A stretch of DNA of 64,000 nt from Solen grandis (Eukaryota; Mollusca; Bivalvia; Adapedonta; Solenidae), in the NCBI GenBank assembly GCA_021229015.1, contig CM037788.1, positions 54,007,654-54,071,653 of the forward strand, written 5' to 3'. The position numbers were made by a program, and so were the translations under genes. Below, piece by piece: positions 35,952-48,206 of the stretch. How positions within the stretch are numbered: the stretch's first letter is position 1; every line of letters begins with the position of its first letter. The notes under the pieces are model-generated. The model did not search any database and was not told where the DNA came from. It saw only the letters and a program-made list of their open reading frames with translations.

Positions 35952-36854
35952 ATGCTACTGCAGCTGTTCGCGACGCTGGGGCTGTTACTAGGTGTTGCAA
36001 GTTACGAGGTGCCCTATACTGAGTGTGTCTACAACACATACAAGGCTATCTGCATGGGCGATGGTTACCATCTGGACATGGAAAACAAAGGTCTGACAGC
36101 ATTTCCCGATCTGTTGTATGGTGAGACGTGCCTCAAGATCAGCAAAAACTATATCCAAGCATTTCCCAAGAACTTAGATGACTACAATTTTCTCAGAACT
36201 CTTGATGTGTCTATAAACGAGGTATTAATTTTACCAGATGACCTTGATCGTCTGAAGGACCTTGAGATACTTGACCTTTCTCGAAACAGACTGCCAACAT
36301 TATCACTAACCACGCGGTTCCCGAGTTCGCTACGCGGCTTGTTGTTGGCCGGCAACTACATGAAGACAATCCCAGTCGGGTTCAAAGTACCCAGTCTGTA
36401 CGTCCTTGACCTTTCCCAGAATATGTTTACGGAGATACCAGATTCGTTCTGCGTATCCAATGAGTTGATCAGAGTGGATTTTACGAACAACACACTGAGT
36501 TCAGGCCTGGCCGGGAATATGGACAGCGTCCTACGGTGCAGGAATGCCCATACCATTCCGTTCTGTCTCTTTACAGACTACGAGGTCATGACATGCAACT
36601 GCCCGACCATGAGACCTTTGATGACAGGGGAACAGCCTGTGTGCTTAGGGAATAAGAATGACTTCCATTTCATGGTATGTGATGAGAAAAGCGATGAAGC
36701 ATGGAAGAGCAGGAAGCTCTATAATATTAGTAAGGAAAATGTCAGAACCAGTTGTGGTTTGGGAGCCTTTCACGGTGGTAGCACTGCTCCAGCGGCGTCC
36801 GGAACCGTGTCATTCATATTAATAGCAATAAACATCGTACTTTTCTCTACATAA
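35952..36854 (+). CDS. secreted leucine-rich-repeat protein, probably GPI-anchored
   Basis: A 300-residue extracellular protein. Residues 1-17 (MLLQLFATLGLLLGVAS) are a signal peptide. A cysteine-containing cap (C25, C34, C60) is followed by about six leucine-rich repeats at 60-185, including LRTLDVSINEV, LEILDLSRNRL, LRGLLLAGNYM and LYVLDLSQNMF. A cysteine-rich C-terminal cap (C196, C205, C215, C217, C231, C243, C268) includes TCNCP, similar to LRRCT caps. The chain ends in a small-residue stretch GGSTAPAASG and a hydrophobic tail (286-299) with no cytoplasmic residues, typical of a GPI signal; a cleavage site near 275-278 is my estimate. Uninterrupted coding exon after a splice acceptor at 35946. 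Possible roles are adhesion or recognition; no orthologue can be named. Confidence 0.88.
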   Translation: MLLQLFATLGLLLGVASYEVPYTECVYNTYKAICMGDGYHLDMENKGLTAFPDLLYGETCLKISKNYIQAFPKNLDDYNFLRTLDVSINEVLILPDDLDRLKDLEILDLSRNRLPTLSLTTRFPSSLRGLLLAGNYMKTIPVGFKVPSLYVLDLSQNMFTEIPDSFCVSNELIRVDFTNNTLSSGLAGNMDSVLRCRNAHTIPFCLFTDYEVMTCNCPTMRPLMTGEQPVCLGNKNDFHFMVCDEKSDEAWKSRKLYNISKENVRTSCGLGAFHGGSTAPAASGTVSFILIAINIVLFST

Positions 36855-37845
36855 AGAATATATATATATATATAAAGGACCTTGATTTCTTCTTTTTTCA
36901 GTAAAACGAATGTTAGACCTGTATGAGGGGAACGAATTTGCTTGCAATATTTGCCGTTTATTTAATCTAACAAAGTGTGCGAGCTTGTCATTGTGTATAT
37001 ATATATATATATTACTTGCATTAAAAGTGTAGATATGTGTGTTGGAGGGAGTCTTGGCGTCATACACCTAGGATTTACAGGTGGAGGAAGGACCCGAGTT
37101 GACAGAAGCACCTGGGTGGTACCGCCGACTCATCACAAACTAGTTGAAAAGCTTCCTCACATAAGAAATCCGAGTGAGTCTGACGGTACTCGAACCCTCA
37201 ACATTCCTTTTTCTGGTTTCCTTTATTATCAAATTCCCACCATTAGTCTTAAAGCAGGTTGTTCACAGATGGTCATTGACTGAGAATTTGATTTTTAGAC
37301 AGGCGGTCTTACGTAGCGGTAAACCAAAGGCTTGTGTTGCTAATTTGCATAATTACCATAGCCGATTTCACCGCACTGTATCACTCCGCGCTCAGTAGCG
37401 CATCAATTCAGTGCGATAATGTATATCAGGTTTACTAATACTGCCGTACGGTCATGACACCCTTAGTTGTCCAATTTATGAATAGAAAGACACTCTGGAT
37501 CACTATGAAACAAATAAAGCGCCCATGGCACGGTGAGACTGCCGGCGGGGTTATTATGAAACAAATAGCGAGTTCATTGCAGCTGAATTATTACTGGTAA
37601 TTAGTGTAAATAATTAGTGTAGCAGGAAAACATGTGGAGTTTTTGATGCCATGTGACCTTTGGCTCTATCGTGTTCAACCCTGCTTAAACGCTGGAATTA
37701 GAAATACATGTATAACTATTTCATCTTGTAAATCATGCTGACAGTTTCTCAGCGCCCTTGTTTTGTTTTTTTTTGTGTTGTTTTTTTTTTTATTAACTTT
37801 ATTAACCGATAATCTGTGAACGAGTTGCTTAAAATTTAACATTGC
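36855..37845 (+). other. 3' flank of the LRR gene with SINE fragment and AATAAA
   Basis: TA repeats at 36859-36874 and 37000-37012 surround AT-rich sequence. AATAAA at 37513-37518 is a candidate polyadenylation signal, about 660 bases after the stop. A minus-strand SINE fragment lies at 37071-37200. No other gene is visible. Confidence 0.4.
37071..37200 (-). mobile_element. SINE family 1 fragment
   Basis: Minus strand reads GGGTTCGAGTACCGTCAGAC (B-box region), then TTATGTGAGGAAGCTTTTCA and CCTCCACCTGTAAATCC, the body of the SINE found at 20007 and 31173. The A-box half and the tail are missing. Confidence 0.7.
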
Positions 37846-38828
37846 AGATACTTATACGTGTAAATATATGTAAATAAATCATATATGAGTTTGAGCTTGT
37901 GTTGATCATATATACAAAATAAAGTTGCGAGAAAATGAAAAGAAACAAGAAATATAAACGGATAGATGTTATTTTACATTCATATGTTATTCACTTGGCA
38001 GTTACGACTGAAATCATACTTTACGAGGTTTTGGTGCAGTGAATTAATTAATAAGCACTACATCAGGGATACAGGAAGAGGTCCTTAAAAGACTTTAGCC
38101 CACAAACATTCTATTTACTTAAGATACCCAAATATTCTTCTGTAACTCTAACAAAATTATTTTTAAAAAAAATCCGCCAGACTTCGGAAATATATATTCG
38201 GGCGAAACACGTCTGAAGTATGGAAAGCGTGTGCGCACGAGAAAATTAGAGGAATCCGAAAACCTAGAGTGATAGCTTATTAATGATTTTTTTTTAATTA
38301 TTTGGATTTGGCCAATTAACAATTAAACGTGTTAACATTGTAGATACTTATACGTGTAAATATATGTAAATAAATCATATATGAGTTTGAGCTTGTGTTG
38401 ATCATATATACAAAATAAAGTTGCGAGAAAATGAAAAGAAACAAGAAATATAAACGGATAGATGTTATTTTACATTCATATGTTATTCACTTGGCAGTTA
38501 CGATTGAAATCATACTTTACGAGGTTTTGGTGCAGTGATTTAATTAATAAGCACTACTTCAGGGATACAGGAAGAGGTCCTTAAAAGACTTTAGCCCACA
38601 AACATTCTATTTACTTAAGATATCCAAATATTATTTTGTAACTCTAACAAAATTATTTTAAAAAAAAAAATCCGCCAGACTTCGGAAATATATATTCGGG
38701 CGAAACACGTCTGAAGTATGGAAAGCGTGTGCGCACGAGAAAATTAGAGGAATCCGAAAACCTAGAGTGATAGCTTATTAATGATTTTTTTAATTATTTG
38801 GATTTGGCCAATTAACAATTAAACGTGT
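37846..38828 (+). repeat. direct tandem duplication, 496-bp unit, two copies
   Basis: Unit 1 (37846-38341) and unit 2 (38342-38828) are nearly identical, differing by a handful of substitutions and by lengths of A and T runs. Both contain AATAAAGTTGCGAGAAAATG and CGAAACACGTCTGAAGTATG. No coding content. A recent duplication 1 kb past the LRR gene. Confidence 0.95.
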
Positions 38829-38975
38829 AAATTCTCATTTGTTGTAAGGCAGTGGAAGTGAATGTATTGTTTAATAATGTAAAAATAAAACCAAATTATT
38901 GAGTTCGTATCATTTTTTACCAATTTGTTGGATCTATACTAATTTCTCAGCATAAGTATAGAAAAATACAAAATT

Positions 38976-39330
38976 AAACAAGAAGGCCATGATAGCGCTG
39001 AAGTTGCTCACCTGAGAAACATTGCTTTGATTGCCTGTACAAGTAACTATATTGCTGCATAGTCATACTGAATACATTATTCATACAGAAATACCGCAGG
39101 ATCATTTTCATTCCAAAATCAAACTGTACCTTTTGGCCAAATTTGAAAGACGTAGCTTAAAAAAACAAACAAAAAAAAAAAAAAAACTTGGTCATGTTCA
39201 AGGTCACCCAAGGTCAAAGTTCAATGCCACACACAAAACTGTACCGTCCAAATTTAAAGGCCAAACTTAAAATTTAAAAAGGTATGTCACTGGATGATGA
39301 TCAAGATCGTCTAGGTTAGATGTAACTTTT
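38976..39330 (+). mobile_element. family G element, left end
   Basis: Starts CAAGAAGGCCATGATAGCGC followed by TGAAGTTGCTCACCTGAG, the family G left end (compare 48319). The interior has AAGGTCACCCAAGGTCAAAG. The right end cannot be located; the element is truncated or degraded. Confidence 0.6.
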
Positions 39331-41369
39331 ACAAACAAATTGTATTTGTGCTCTTAAATTGCTTCCTATATAAGTCTATGTGAAAAATGAAACATTGGTC
39401 GTGGCCATAATATTTGAACAAACTTAATAATGAACCATTAGACAATGCCTCACCTTGTTGTTTAAAAAAAATCTTTTCTTCTTGCATATAAGCCTATATA
39501 AAAAGGTGGGGCCAATTAATTTTGACCCCGTGGTCATGCTTGTGGTTACTGACAAGATTAAAAAAAAATCCTATGTAAGTCTAAATAAAACTAAGACCCC
39601 CTAGTTAAATAAATCACAGTATTTAATGCGTTTATAATTACTGTAATGAACGTTTTCGTTATGAGACTTATCTTGATTTAATACCATTTCATATTAGACC
39701 AACACTAACAAGATTAAATGTTTCAGTCATCCTCGGTACCCAAGCTATTCATATTCTCATATGATATTAGAAAACAAATAGCCTGGATACCGAGGATGTG
39801 TTTCAGCACACTCATTAAGAATTCAAAATGAAACATATAGAGGAAATGCGATCTTTTGAAATGAAGGTATTGTTAAAGTCTGAATATTGAAGACTTTAAT
39901 ACGTTAGGAACTTACAACAAATTACTTTTACAATAATGCTAGGATATGTTCAAATTTATGAACGGTATTGTTTAAGTCTGGATATTAACGACGGATTTCA
40001 TTTTCTATTGATACATACGTAAGAAATTTATAACAGATTACTATTACAATAATGCTAGGATATGTTCAGATTTATAGAGTTATTGTAATGTCAGGATATA
40101 AAAATGTATAAACATGTGGCACATGTTATGAGGAATAGTTTTTTGAATGCTAGTTGTGATTTTCACACATACACACACACGCACGTGCGCGCTTTAAATA
40201 TAAATCCCCCCCCCCCCACACACACACAAAATTACATTCTTGTCGTGTTGTGTCTTTGCTTTACCTTATTTATATAGTTAACGTGGTCGGCGGTTTAACT
40301 TTAACCATCTATATGTTTTATACTATTGAGTTTTGAGATGTGGAATGTCAATTTCCTTTTTGCGTGATAATATATTGTCCATGTATTCTTTGCGAAATAT
40401 TTTAATAACGATGTATGTATGCATGTATGTATGTATGTACGAGTTAAATAAAATATATGATCATATGATCTGTTCTTATGTTTTGAAGTAATTACAATCT
40501 CTAAGAAATAATTTGCCTTGAAGAGGGCACCATTTGCTTACTGATATTCGAATCTGCACCATTTGCGTACACTGCAAATATAAGGGATGTAACCACGCAA
40601 GAATTATGAAGAATATCCAGTTACCTCCCTCAGGTCAGAGACTAATTAAAAGCACGCAAAACGACATATTTTATATATGATAGTTTGATTGATAGTTATA
40701 TATATATGATAGTGAGATATTTTGATATTTTTTTTCCAAGAAATTGACAAAGAAACATATGATGTTAATGTTCTTTAGGCCTTGCACTAGCATTTATTAC
40801 ATGTTATTATAATCGAATAATCAGATGGGACAATCAAGGACAGTGTCCCAGTGTACCCCAATCAACTCTACGCGAGTTTCATCTGTCTACGCAACATGAA
40901 CATGCCAAGATAAAATACTGTTATTAAAGCTGTTATAGAATGAGATTTTTCTAAAGTGTAATCAAATTGTAGCAATTTCTGAATTTCTTTATGTGAAATC
41001 TGGGTGTCCAAAAACAAAATATTATTTCATAATTATCCCGCTATTTAAATAAGATAACGAAAGATGCTGGTATAAACAGTCATCTGTGTTATGCTGATGA
41101 ATATCAAAGAACGACAAGTACTGGAAGTTTTGATGTTTCATTGCTCCCCAATGTCACAGAGAACCCAGCCTGTACTAATAATTTAATTATAAGCATACAT
41201 ATTGGTTGGTCCAAAAACCTCTAAATGGTATTCGGGTAAACGAATAACGGTAAGTTCCTTTGTCTAATTTCGATTAAAAAAAAAAAAACTAACATAAAAT
41301 CTAAAATATTACATTAAAAATGAAGATTTACTTACAATATATTGATAAATCGGTTTGTTTGAGTTTAAC
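39331..41369. other. no gene seen; one inverted repeat and degenerate tandem repeats
   Basis: An imperfect 22-bp inverted repeat (39728-39749 and 39777-39798, CATCCTCGGTA against TACCGAGGATG) forms a hairpin with a 27-base loop. Diverged ~119-bp repeats with AATGCTAGGATATGTTCA follow at about 39870-40110. Simple repeats include CA and C runs at 40165-40230 and ATGT repeats at 40420-40440. Confidence 0.5.
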
Positions 41370-41795
41370 ATTCCATTAACTGTGATCCAGTCTTTTGGGG
41401 ACGATAGTCTACATGGGACAGAAGCTGTCTCATTGCGATTGATCACGCTTTATACAAGTGACTTGATACCATACCCAGGCACGTTACCAGATATTGTGTC
41501 ATCCAGTCATTAAACTTACCTTATGTGACGAGCGCTAAACACTAGAGGGAAATACCAGTACCAATTCTCACGACTTGGAAAAGTCATGGCCGGAGATCGA
41601 ACTCACGACCTGGGAAGCCACGGCCGGGGATCGAGCTCACGACTTGGGAAAGTCACGGCCGGGGTCGATCACAACTTGAAAGTCACGGCCGGGATTCGAG
41701 CTCACGACTTGTGAAAGCCACGGCCACGGATCGAGCACACGACCTCTCGGTTACAGGACTGAAACTCTTACCATTCGGGACCGGCTATTGTTTAG
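41370..41795 (-). mobile_element. SINE family 2 copy with five-fold B-box expansion
   Basis: On the minus strand the head (GTAACCGAGAGGTCGTGTGC) is followed by five ~35-bp units, each holding a B-box-like GAGCTCGATCCCCGGCCGTG variant plus GACTTTCCCAAGTCGT; then the body of SINE family 2 appears (TGGTACTGGTATTTC, CTGGGTATGGTATCA). Copies at 35598 and 57726 have one such unit. Confidence 0.75.
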
Positions 41796-44058
41796 ATACA
41801 ATACATATACGCACTATACAATCAGAAGAAACATAATATATATAGTATATAATAATAAAATATATGTATCTTTATGATTTGTGTGCCATGACCAACATGT
41901 GAGCTTCTGCATTTGAACGCTTAAATAAAACATTTGCGATAGTATCTTAAATAAGTTTTGCTAAACAGAACCTGTTTTTTCAACATTTCAATAAACTTAT
42001 TTGACTTATATTTGATCTTATTGATGCATAAACAAAAAGAAAAAATATAGCTTATGAAAACCTCATGGGAGGCAACAGGGGAAACTACATTGGTCTGAAC
42101 GGGCGAAAAAAAATCCTTTCACGTCGGACCGACCATATAAGGAATTGAGCAGAAGTCAGCTCGCAAGCACACGAATACTCCAATATAACTAACTTCAATA
42201 GGATAATTTCATGCATTTATTACATCCCAAACTTAATTATTTTCTTTACATATTGACATGACTACACTTTGGCTTAAAAGTTCACTTTATCTGTTGTCTT
42301 ATGTTTTGGTTCGGTAAGGTGACAGTTCAGTCGAAACAATGATAAGATAATCATCACACACACACACATATATATATATATATGCTTTTATGGGTCATTT
42401 CCTAGATAAATGCATTTCATTCCTTATCGCTCTTTTAACATGTATGTTCGTAAATATGTTTTAGTTATTTTGTTGATATGTTCACAAAATATCTTTCCCC
42501 GAAATTTAAAGTTAGCATGAACCGACTTATTATCCTAAATACCTAACTGAAATAAAGTACATTCCTTTCATGTTCCTGGCCATTCCTGATGAAAAATTTA
42601 GTATTAAAAAAAATGATAGCCCTTGGAAACTAGAAAACACTATTTGTCAGATGGTCTAAGAATTTTTTTTAAGTATATCTAGATAGATTGTTAAATTGCA
42701 ACACACTTTTTGGAAAGCTAAATTCTAAGATACAACAAGCTTTTTGAAAAGCTACGAATGTTAGTGGTATGAAACCACTAACTATCCTTTACTCTTAGGT
42801 ATTTTTTGAAACTATCCCTTACTTTGAAGAAGTTAGGCAAAGTACATAGTTAGGCAGCCATGACAAATCTGGGAATCCCCACTTATTTCTCATCGCTAAA
42901 GTACTATAATATGATTTCGCTACATTTTTTTTTCATGCTTTAATACATGGTGTATAAAATTTCATTGAAATTACAGACAACCTCTGTTTAAATTTAGTTT
43001 GACAATGTTTAAGAAAATAAACTTGATCTAATACGGTAGTTTCAGTAGCACGCGAAGCGTGCGGTACATGAAAACAGAATAAAATACTAATTGTTCAATA
43101 CATCATTTACTGTAAAATGCATTTTTCAATTCAACACTTCTTGTACACTGAAGCTACATCACATAATTTAAAGATAGATTTTATATTTGCAGAATATCTG
43201 ACAATCTAATTTTCTTAATGTTGAACTCAGAATAAAAGCAAATTCAAGGTGCAAAAACTTATGAATACTCTTTTTTTCATGGCAGGGAAATGTCATACAT
43301 TCTTTTATACAGAATATATGTTTTGAGATACAGACATCTATTACATATATAAAGTGATATATTTTATTTATTCAATTTAATTAAGATTTCAAATAGATCT
43401 GGTGTATTTTGTTAGCATGAAAGTCATGAATTGCGTAAGTTTGGTTATAAAAAAATGATTTGAGATGTCCCCTTTTGTATTTCCCCACTAATCGTATGCT
43501 TGAGTTAGGCAATTCAAACGGTACAAATAACTTCCGGGTATAGATACCACTATTCAGGAGTACTTATATCTTCCGTTTACGGGTATCTGATAGAGTGAAG
43601 GTCATCTGATATATTGTTATTGGTGGAACATTTTCAAATAAACACAATAACATACAAGGAAGAGAAAATTAAGTATTTACTTAATACTTTTAAGGACAAA
43701 TATGTCAGTCCATTTATTTAAACATGTCAGCAAAATAATTTAATAAGTCTTCCTTGTACGCGGCATAATATATATAAAAAATCGAACTTACTGCGCAGTA
43801 GAGATTAAGAATGTAAACAGGATATAAAGATATTTCTGTGACAATCAAGACTGATTACGATGAGCTTTTGTTCTTATTAATATATGAAAGACGTACTCTA
43901 ATTGGGCATCATCACATAAGTTTGGACTAGTACTTTATTTCAGCCCAATACCCCCAAGAAAATTCACCGACCTTTTAAGGTCGGTCCGACGTTAATTGAT
44001 GTTGTGATTGTTTTGTACAATTCTGGACCAGTAAACAATTTGATCAGTGGCTACAGGT

Positions 44059-44111
<53 letters not shown>

Positions 44112-44293
44112 TGTGATGGCACATGTTGACTGCCTATACCGGACTGATAAGCCCAAACTGAATACCGCTAAACCGTTTCGCCTATGAAAACTGTCGTCTG
44201 CTTTACTCAACCATACTGATTTATACATGTATATCTGATTATTCTGTCTCGTACATAGCAACAAAACTTGTACATGTATATTCGTTCAGCTCA
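41796..44293. other. no gene seen
   Basis: AT-rich sequence with CA/TA repeats at 42355-42383 and a TC then TA repeat at 44060-44108. No recognisable coding region. The stretch ends at the assembly gap. Confidence 0.5.
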
Positions 44294-44393
44294 NNNNNNN
44301 NNNNNNNNNNNNNNNNNNNNNNNNNNNNNNNNNNNNNNNNNNNNNNNNNNNNNNNNNNNNNNNNNNNNNNNNNNNNNNNNNNNNNNNNNNNNN
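44294..44393. other. assembly gap (100 N)
   Basis: Exactly 100 N, the usual placeholder for a gap of unknown size. It cuts into the distal end of the repeat element at 44394-45690, and simple repeats lie 190 bases to its left. Confidence 0.99.
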
Positions 44394-45690
44394 GATGTAA
44401 CTTACTTATTCTTTGACCAATTTCAAAACTTTAGGTACCAAAATAATCGTCTTAAAATTCTCTACAATTCACATGCTTTATGTACAGGAAAATATTTAGT
44501 ACTTTTTGAGATACAAGCTCTTAAACCTCCTGAAAAATGAAAAAATCAGCAAAACTATATTCACGAATTTCGTTTTTCCCCCATTACTCCATAAATCTTA
44601 GGTCAATCATTAAACTTTAAGCACCAAAATAACGGCCAAACATTGCTCTACAAATATTATTCATCATCATATTTTCAAAAATCAAAGGCTTTCGAGATAA
44701 AAACTGTTAAACACACTGAGGGTTACCAAATTTTCGTTTTTCCGCCATTACTCAACTGATTCAACCCCGATCATCAAAAACTAAATATCATCTGAAAGGT
44801 CTTTCTAAACACTACAAATTTTACGCATAGTGTCTCGATAGAATATTTACCGTTTTTGAGATATTTAAGGCCGAAGAAAAACCCGATAATTGATATATGA
44901 CCTTGACCTTTGGGATTTTCCTGAAACGAAAGTAACATGGCTCCATAAAATCTAATACTGCATCTTCAGACAAAATTTCAAGCAAATCATACAAAAAATA
45001 AATCCTACAGGGCTTAAAAACCGTTAAGTTTTAATACGAAAGTTTTATTAGCATTATGACGTCATGTGACGTTATATGGCGTCTATCTTTTCAGAATATA
45101 AAGAAGACCTAGAGACTAATATTCAGTCCAAATGTCGGCTTTCTAGCTTTTCTGGAAGCGATTTTATACGCATTTGAAATTTGACGTCATTAGTTCGAAT
45201 CTTGGATTCGCCATTAAACCTTTGCCTTTTCGAATTTGGAAACACGGACACCGAAGGGCACAACTAGAGCCTAACATACACATTCTGTGAAATTTTGATG
45301 AAAATCGGTCAAGAAATAATGGCTGTAGACCGCGTACAAACTTTTTCACCTGACGTCGAATCTGACGTTATATGACGTCATATGAATATGAAATTCATTG
45401 CATCCGAAAGCTCATGATTTGAGATATATGCCATAAAATTTTCATTGTTCTGAGTCAATGGCAACACAAATATAAGAGGAAGAAATAAAGAATAATAAGA
45501 ATAATAAAAAAACAATACAAACCCAATATGACTTTCTGCTGAAAGGGCAGAAAGTCCTAATAAGAAAAATAAACATAACAAACCCTATACGTTTTCCGCA
45601 AGTTTGCGGAAAGCCGTTATAATAATAAGAATAAACATAACAAACCCTATACGTTTTCCGCAGGTTGCGGAAAGCCGTAATAACGTTTGG
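44394..45690 (-). mobile_element. hairpin-headed element, family E, left inverted copy (truncated by gap)
   Basis: Minus-strand counterpart of 56003-57600. The head at 45540-45690 has three hairpin modules: two of CTTTCCGC and GCGGAAAG with CGTATAGGGTTTGTTATG, and one of GACTTTCTGCC and GGCAGAAAGTC. The interior shares with the right copy a TGACGTCA-bearing segment (about 45035-45385), a 61-codon frame (45164-45349) and diverged ~180-bp repeats. The tail is lost in the gap. Confidence 0.85.
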
Positions 45691-45780
45691 TATAGAGAAT
45701 ACAGTAAAACTGTCTGTGTGGTGCTGCTGTTTTGATACAGTAATTACCTATATATAGCCTTATTTTCACCTTCATTACAC

Positions 45781-46225
45781 GTTTGTGGAATTAGCTAAAT
45801 CGGTAAGAGCGTCGAACAGTACCATTTCCAACCACGAGGTTATGAGTTTTATACCAGCTGGGACCATTTTTTTTAAATTCTTATTGTTATCTTTTTATGG
45901 TTTGTTTTAAGTACTAGTTTTACACATAAAAAAAATAAAAACTTAAAAAATCGACATCTTAATGTATAAATAATAAATGGGGAGGTTGATTTTTTTTAAA
46001 TTTAATTTTTAGTTTAAAAAAATCGACCACACTAGGTTGTTTTTTTTACCCATGCATTCTTCATCTTAGATGTAATGTTTTCGCTGCCAGGTATCAAAAT
46101 GTAAAATTCAACAAAATGCATAAATATATGGAAAAAGCTACTGAATTGGGAGTCATATTTTTTAAGCATAGTGAGTGAGACTGAAATATTGTCGCAGCGA
46201 CGGTAAACTAAAAAAATAAATCAAT
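45781..46225 (+). mobile_element. degraded tRNA-SINE, uncertain
   Basis: TTAGCTAAATCGGTAAGAGC and GAGGTTATGAGTTTTATACC resemble A- and B-boxes at 45791-45860, and GACTGAAATATTGTCGCAGC with GACGGTAAACT at 46171-46210 resembles the SINE family 1 tail. The stretch between them is AT-rich and unrecognised. Confidence 0.4.
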
Positions 46226-46386
46226 CTTCTTCGAAGAGGGGGCATAACAAACATTTTTTTTCCAAAATGCTTGCTAGATTGAAATATTTGTTTTTGATTT
46301 TATTTTTCTATCTGGAGACAGTAATTAAGTCAATTCCATGAGTAGGATTTTTATTCAAGAATGTTAGTTAAAGATGGACTGAAGGT

Positions 46387-46520
46387 AAGTCAACCTGTTT
46401 ACTCGTAACTGCAAGTTTACCCCTCTGACAGGGTGATGGATTTGAAAACTATGAAGTCAACCTGTTTACTCGTAACTGCAAGTTTACCCCTCTGACAGGG
46501 TGATAGATTTGAAAACTATG
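46387..46520 (+). repeat. 67-bp perfect-register tandem duplication
   Basis: Units 46387-46453 and 46454-46520 (AAGTCAACCTGTTTACTCGT onward) differ at a single base (GATGGATT against GATAGATT). Confidence 0.95.
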
Positions 46521-47282
46521 AAAATATTGTTCATGAATGTGCACCTAAGGCACACTTATGGGAAAATCTCAATGTTGAAATGTCTAGCATCAATAACTTT
46601 TTTGAACCTATGTATTTTTTCACCATGTTTAACAGTATTTAGTGTCAATTCATGTCCAGAGAACTTGGAAATGTTAGTTTCCCCTTTTCGTTTTCCAAAT
46701 GAGTAACATATTTATATAGCACAGGTCTTTGTCATTGTCCAATATAGCCATTATACCGGTATGTGTAATCCATAATGTTTCTGGGAATAGAACAGCAGCC
46801 ATGGAGGTTAAACCCCAACCCTGATATACTGGAGAAGTGACAGCTAAAATGCCTGTATATATTGAGCTGTATCATTATTCCCAAATGAGAACACCACCTC
46901 TTGAACAAAATATTTTGAATTAGGAATTTTAATACATATGTAAAAGATCTGATCAAGATCTCATTTCTTTTCTCATACATTACAGATGTTCTGATTCTCC
47001 AGAGTCTGCACATCAAATGGAAATTCATATTTTCATAAACCATTTGAAATTTAAAAAAATAACATCAATGAAGAAAACAACACATGAATTTCATTTGGTA
47101 AAGGGTAATGAGGGGAATTATTACAGACAGTAGTATACTTTATTGTCGTTAACTTTACAGTTTTCTTGTCATATAAAAATAATATAAATTGAAGTAAAAT
47201 ATCATCACATGATCACTGCATTTTGTAATTTTAAAACTATAATGCGTGCATCATAAGGTCATCTAAGGATGGTTCCCTTCCC
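46521..47282. other. no gene seen
   Basis: AT-rich DNA. A 103-codon minus-strand frame at 46732-47043 shows no recognisable feature. Confidence 0.45.
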
Positions 47283-48206
47283 TGTCAAATGTACAATCAT
47301 ACATCATGAATAACTCATGAAATGTGCAAGGCGAGACTTAATGAAAAGTTCACGAGGAAAGCATGAAATGAAAATGAGACAAATGCATCATATTGCATAA
47401 TATATATTTGAAATATTCATGTGAAATGCATGAAAATGTGATATGTTCATGAAATAGGAAAACTTCACGCAAACCTGCCACAGAAAATATTTCAAAAATA
47501 TTTCATGAACTATTTTGTATTTTCTCATTTGCAGTTCTCGTCTTCTTAATGAACATTTCAAGAAAAATATACATGAAGGAACTAACTGCATTTTTCTTGA
47601 AAAAAATTAAGAAGAAATAAAAAAAATAACAGTTAAAAATTGAACCTGACCCATATCAAATAACACTCTTTTGCTGCTTTTTTAGGTTTTTTTAATATTA
47701 AAACTAAAACTGTATTTTAGTATGCCCCACCCCCCTTCTGAAGAAAAACACTGAGAGTTCATGAGCTATTCAAGAAAGATAAAATTACATTTTTTAAGGT
47801 AAGCACTCTTTTAACAGACTTTCAAAAAGGTTATCAGGGTTATCTAAATAAGTGACTTAACTACATTTCGATCATAAGCCATTATACCAAGGGACATGTA
47901 GCTTTTCATTTGTACATGTCAAATCAACTGGAATCTAGTCAATGACTGCCAATATATGATTTTCCATTCCGCATTGTATTTTAAGAGTCCTAAGTGTATT
48001 TTATTTTTAATACTTGAAGACACATAACTTCTAACTTCTTGTTATTTACTTGACTGTTTTCTATTTTGTCTCTCCACCTTTTTTGTCCTTTTTTAAAGAA
48101 ATATTCCATATCTGCTTTAACTAAAGCAGCCTTGCTTTCAGGTCATAAGGGTTCATTTCACAACATGCAATATGATTAGTTGGTATTCTTAGTACTTTTC
48201 AGTTAT

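Noticed and set aside
45164..45349. 61-codon frame shared between the two family E copies as a possible gene
   Set aside because: Similarity is equally high at the DNA level outside the frame, it has no recognisable domain, and in F the homologous stretch is open in a different frame as well.
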